Below are positions 5,169-7,975 of a stretch of 7,975 bases of DNA, piece after piece. Below the pieces are notes generated by a model that was not told the DNA's origin, did not search any database, and saw only the letters and a list, made by a program, of their open reading frames with translations. The stretch is from Burkholderiales bacterium RIFCSPHIGHO2_12_FULL_61_11. GTDB lineage: Bacteria; Pseudomonadota; Gammaproteobacteria; Burkholderiales; Burkholderiaceae_C. The stretch's first letter is position 1. Each line of letters opens with the position of its first letter. The translations under genes and the position numbers were made by a program. The DNA lies in the NCBI GenBank assembly GCA_001770785.1, contig MERZ01000099.1:6144-14118 (forward strand), given 5' to 3'.

Positions 5169-6756
5169 GATATTCCTCCTGTCGTTTGATGGTTTGTAGT
5201 CGATAGTGATTGGCTAGATCGGGTAGCGGCGATTTGTCACCTCGAAGCCCACTACGAAACCGTGACAATGCGGCAGATCGCGCACGATATTTCTGAACTC
5301 CATTGCGCGGCCCCGCTTCAAACGCGATTTTCAAGATGGCTTCAGCCCGGTCAACCAAATCCAGCATCCATTGCAGGCGTTGTGCAGCAGGGTCAATCGC
5401 TTCGATTTCTTCGTTCAGGTCATCAAAAAAACGAGAGTCTTCCGCTTTCTCAAAAGGCTGTGCAAACAATCGGGAGTTTTTGCCCACAGAAGGCGAGTCT
5501 TTCTTTACACGAACTCCTTTGTTGAACAAAACGGCAAGGGCATTTTCGAGAAGGGATCGGACATCCGCGATATTTTTAACTCGTTGACCGGACGCCAACG
5601 CCAGTGGCTCAGTTTGCTGACTTAAAAGTAGAGACCTTAGTTTTGGTTTTATCGGGATGCTGCGCTCGTGATAACCCTCTGTCTTGCCCTTTCCGCGGGC
5701 TATTCCCTGCATGATCAAAACTAGATGCTCATCACGGAAAGATTGGACTAAATGTTGCGCAACAGGTGGCAGGTATTTGCCGCCAAACATGAGATCTGAA
5801 ACCAATTCGTAGTTAAAACCATTTCGTGGAATCGTGAGTGCTTTGCCTTTTTCAGCATTGATTGGCGTCCACGCGTCGCCCGTCCGGCCGTGCAACTCCT
5901 TCGCCGCAATGCGCGTCGCCTTGCTGCTAGTTCCAGTGGACTTGATCTTGTCGTCCGAGCTTTGCAGTCGAACGCGGCGACAAATTTCAATATAGAAAGG
6001 ATCGAGCCTGGCAAACGACAGACTGGCAAGACCATCCCACGGGGCGAGCCAAACCAACGCTAAACCGTCTGCGCCTTGCAGGCCGCGCTCTTCAACGGTC
6101 CGTTCACGCTGAGCGAGCAACGCCGCAAAGTCACGTGACCAGCGGGCACCATTTAGCCCGACAGCCGCGACACCGACGCCCGGCCTACTCGCAAAGCCAC
6201 CGTTCATGCGAGAAATCCCATACTTCCCAGCGCCCAAAATTCCCTCTTGTGTTTGCAAACTCAGCAAGGAAAATAACCAGTCTTCTGGCTGTGAACGACG
6301 GGCGCGGCTGCCTTTGACATCATGATTTTTGGACGTCACCAACATGTCAATTTCATCCGCCGCAAACGCCACAGATTTCCATTCATCAATGCTACCGCCT
6401 GCAACTGCCGCTTGCAGCAGGGCTGGCCGATCTGGTGGCGATACCAAACACCATGCCGCGCCGTCAGGTTCGTCAGGCGTGAGTGCAAGCAGGGCATTGC
6501 GCCACTCATCAGCGGTTTCAAACGCCGTCGTTCTCTCCGCCTTGTGCAGCGCAATGGCGGCCAACTGCACCAGGAAGGCGTGCCACGGGTGGCGCTGGTG
6601 CGGTCGCAGGGCGGGGTAGTCGCGCACCTCATCGGCGGCCAGCGCCACGAACAACTGCGGCAAGCTGGCGTAAATGGTGCTCCCATCGCCTGCGCGACGG
6701 TAGCGAATGAGCGGCTCTGTGAGCAGCGAATATTTCAGTTCCGGTGCATTCGTCAT
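5155..6756 (-). CDS. cse1: Cse1 (CasA/Cas8e) Cascade large subunit
   Basis: Cse1/Cas8e is the large subunit that reads the PAM, starts DNA unwinding and recruits Cas3. It has 533 aa (E. coli 502), intact. The N-terminal part contains SLPQLFVALAADEVRDYPAL (31-50) followed by PHQRHPWHAFLVQLAAIAL (52-70), a pattern of one branch of the Cse1 family. The most conserved stretch is QTQEGILGAGKYGISR (168-183) with MNGGFASRPGVG (184-195), in the region of the PAM-sensing and handle-contacting loops. The C-terminal part (about 380-533) looks like the helical bundle that contacts Cse2 (LLENALAVLF, then LQWMLDLVDRAEAILKIAF). The ATG start overlaps the cas3 stop by 4 bp and is preceded by AGGGAG. Exact functional residues cannot be assigned by eye because Cse1 diverges strongly between lineages. 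Confidence 0.95.
   Translation of the reverse strand: MTNAPELKYSLLTEPLIRYRRAGDGSTIYASLPQLFVALAADEVRDYPALRPHQRHPWHAFLVQLAAIALHKAERTTAFETADEWRNALLALTPDEPDGAAWCLVSPPDRPALLQAAVAGGSIDEWKSVAFAADEIDMLVTSKNHDVKGSRARRSQPEDWLFSLLSLQTQEGILGAGKYGISRMNGGFASRPGVGVAAVGLNGARWSRDFAALLAQRERTVEERGLQGADGLALVWLAPWDGLASLSFARLDPFYIEICRRVRLQSSDDKIKSTGTSSKATRIAAKELHGRTGDAWTPINAEKGKALTIPRNGFNYELVSDLMFGGKYLPPVAQHLVQSFRDEHLVLIMQGIARGKGKTEGYHERSIPIKPKLRSLLLSQQTEPLALASGQRVKNIADVRSLLENALAVLFNKGVRVKKDSPSVGKNSRLFAQPFEKAEDSRFFDDLNEEIEAIDPAAQRLQWMLDLVDRAEAILKIAFEAGPRNGVQKYRARSAALSRFRSGLRGDKSPLPDLANHYRLQTIKRQEEYLDYA
5175..5180 (-). promoter_or_regulatory. Ribosome binding site fixing the TTG start of cse2
   Basis: AGGAGG on the minus strand, a near-perfect Shine-Dalgarno, lies six bases upstream of TTG at 5166-5168 and within the last codons of cse1. 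It is the main reason for calling the non-ATG start. Confidence 0.75.
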
Positions 6757-7975
6757 GCGGCTTCTCCCTGTAATTTTTCTGTCGTCTCGCTGGCCTTCAA
6801 GCGTTCCACGCCAAAGCGGTTGTAGCGAAAACGCGCTGCGCCTAAGGTGAACTCAAAGCCAGCGTGATCTGGCAATGCAGCGATGTCGATAGGCAGTGCT
6901 TCAGGGCTGACCCCTTTTGCTTGGTAAGAGCGCAGGGCCAATTGCTTTACGTCCTGCAGGAAGGGCCCGGGCTGCGGTGGATCGAAAGTCACCAAACGAT
7001 CCGCCGCGCCGAGCCGAGTAGCAACTTTTTGATCGTTATCGGCGAACATCCCTTTCGGATCATCAAAACAAAGGTCATAAGGCACCGTCTGTAGGTGACC
7101 GAGGCTGTTTTTTGCACAGTTGTCACCTTCGATGGCCTGGCCAAGTTGTTGCCAGTCAGCTCCCAACTCCTTCTCAATCGCTTGCAGCGCGTCCGTGTGC
7201 GTAGCTTGTTCGACCAATAAGCGATTGTCAGCAGGTATCTGGCGGCTCGGCTGCGCCTCAATCAAACGCTTCGTGGCCTCAATCATGCGCAGGTCGGGAT
7301 AAACGCCACCGCCATCATGAAAGCGCCCCAAGCCATTGCGGGCGCGCTTGAGCATGGGGGTGAGGTCATGACCTGCGGGTGTCAGCACCCAGGCGTGCGG
7401 CTGGCGATAACCTACAGGTCTTTCTGCATCGGGCCGTGCATGCCGGTGCAGTCGGCCTATGCGCTGGAGCAGCACGTCCATGGGGCATAAATCGGTGACG
7501 AGCAAGTCGGCATCAATGTCCAGACTTTGCTCCAGCGTTTGCGTGCCGATGATGACGCGGCCCTCAAAGTCTTGTCGCTGTTTGCCCAGTTGGGTTTCCA
7601 CTGCTTTGTCAAGCAAGGGGCGGTCTTGTCGGCTGTATCGGCTGTGGTGGACGGTGCTGACGCCGTTGACTTTGAATAGCCAGTTGCCCCCATGCGCCAG
7701 CGCCAGTTGCTCCAGCGCTTTCAACGTCGCAACGGCTGCCGGTACGGTATTGCGCACTACCAACACGCGCGCCCCTTGCGCCGCAGCCTGCGCGGCCAGC
7801 GTGGCGATATGCACAGGATCGTCCATCGCTTCCAGTGTTTGCCAGTACACCGTTTTGTGTTGCGAGTTGCCTGCCACTTGTTGCAAGTGAACGCCAGACG
7901 CATTGCGGGCACTGATGGCGGGGTAGGGAATAGCGCAGGCATCCGCCAATGAGGACTGAATGAGCTTTTGATGCC
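6753..7975 (-). CDS. cas3: Cas3 helicase-nuclease, C-terminal part (5' end outside window)
   Basis: Cas3 is the effector recruited by target-bound Cascade: an HD nuclease joined to an SF2 DExH helicase that nicks and degrades the displaced strand. Only the last 406 or so residues are visible (E. coli full length 888). The frame stays open to the right edge, so no start is seen. The visible part begins in the second half of the helicase (KLIQSSLADACAIPYPAIS). It continues with STVHHSRYSRQDRPLLDK, motif V GTQTLEQSLDIDADLLVTD (about 7493-7547) and motif VI QRIGRLHRH (7440-7466), whose arginines contact ATP. It ends in the Cas3-specific C-terminal region (FTLGAARFRYNRFG). The HD domain and Walker A/B motifs are outside, so nuclease activity cannot be judged here. 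Placement directly before cse1 with a 4-bp overlap marks it as the first visible gene of the operon. Confidence 0.97.
   Translation of the reverse strand, partial: HQKLIQSSLADACAIPYPAISARNASGVHLQQVAGNSQHKTVYWQTLEAMDDPVHIATLAAQAAAQGARVLVVRNTVPAAVATLKALEQLALAHGGNWLFKVNGVSTVHHSRYSRQDRPLLDKAVETQLGKQRQDFEGRVIIGTQTLEQSLDIDADLLVTDLCPMDVLLQRIGRLHRHARPDAERPVGYRQPHAWVLTPAGHDLTPMLKRARNGLGRFHDGGGVYPDLRMIEATKRLIEAQPSRQIPADNRLLVEQATHTDALQAIEKELGADWQQLGQAIEGDNCAKNSLGHLQTVPYDLCFDDPKGMFADNDQKVATRLGAADRLVTFDPPQPGPFLQDVKQLALRSYQAKGVSPEALPIDIAALPDHAGFEFTLGAARFRYNRFGVERLKASETTEKLQGEAA
6764..6769 (-). promoter_or_regulatory. Ribosome binding site of cse1
   Basis: AGGGAG on the minus strand, about seven bases upstream of the cse1 ATG and inside the final codons of cas3. 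It supports the ATGA overlap start and coupled translation of cse1 after cas3. Confidence 0.6.

Noticed and set aside
1..7975. A novel or hybrid defence system, transposon or accessory gene inside the locus
   Set aside because: All coding space is accounted for by the standard I-E gene set in the standard order. No extra gene, transposase, long terminal repeat or frameshifted gene is visible.

Overview
This window holds most of a canonical type I-E (E. coli/Cascade-type) CRISPR-Cas locus and nothing else. Everything functional reads leftward on the minus strand. From right to left the genes are cas3 (C-terminal part only, running off the right edge), cse1/casA, cse2/casB, cas7e/casC, cas5e/casD, cas6e/casE, cas1 and cas2. 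After a 56-bp leader comes a CRISPR array that runs off the left edge. Base composition looks moderately GC-rich, and protein and codon style fits a proteobacterium. A betaproteobacterium (Burkholderiales-like) is my guess, but no taxonomic marker gene is present.

Layout: 1-572 is the array, with nine complete invariant 29-bp repeats, one partial repeat cut by the window start, and nine spacers of exactly 32 bp (period 61). 573-628 is the leader, most of which is an inverted repeat ending at the leader-repeat junction. 629-1805 encodes the adaptation proteins Cas2 and Cas1, whose genes overlap by 29 bp. 1824-6756 encodes the five Cascade subunits. 6753-7975 encodes the RecA2 and C-terminal regions of the Cas3 helicase-nuclease; its HD nuclease and first helicase domain lie outside the window.

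How it works together (family knowledge): Cas1-Cas2 inserts new 32-bp spacers at the leader end. The array is transcribed leftward and Cas6e cuts each repeat hairpin, leaving an 8-nt 5' handle (here AUAGGCCC). Cas5e, Cas6e, six Cas7e, two Cse2 and one Cse1 assemble on the crRNA. Cse1 reads the PAM, and Cas3 is recruited to nick and unwind the target DNA. All eight genes are intact where visible and packed with overlaps or gaps of at most 36 bp, so they look like one operon whose promoter lies beyond the right edge.

I see no previously undescribed system. The points worth a second look are local: the hairpin in the very short leader, a charged low-complexity insertion in Cas7e, a repeat handle unlike that of E. 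coli, a long form of Cas6e, and nine spacers of unknown origin.
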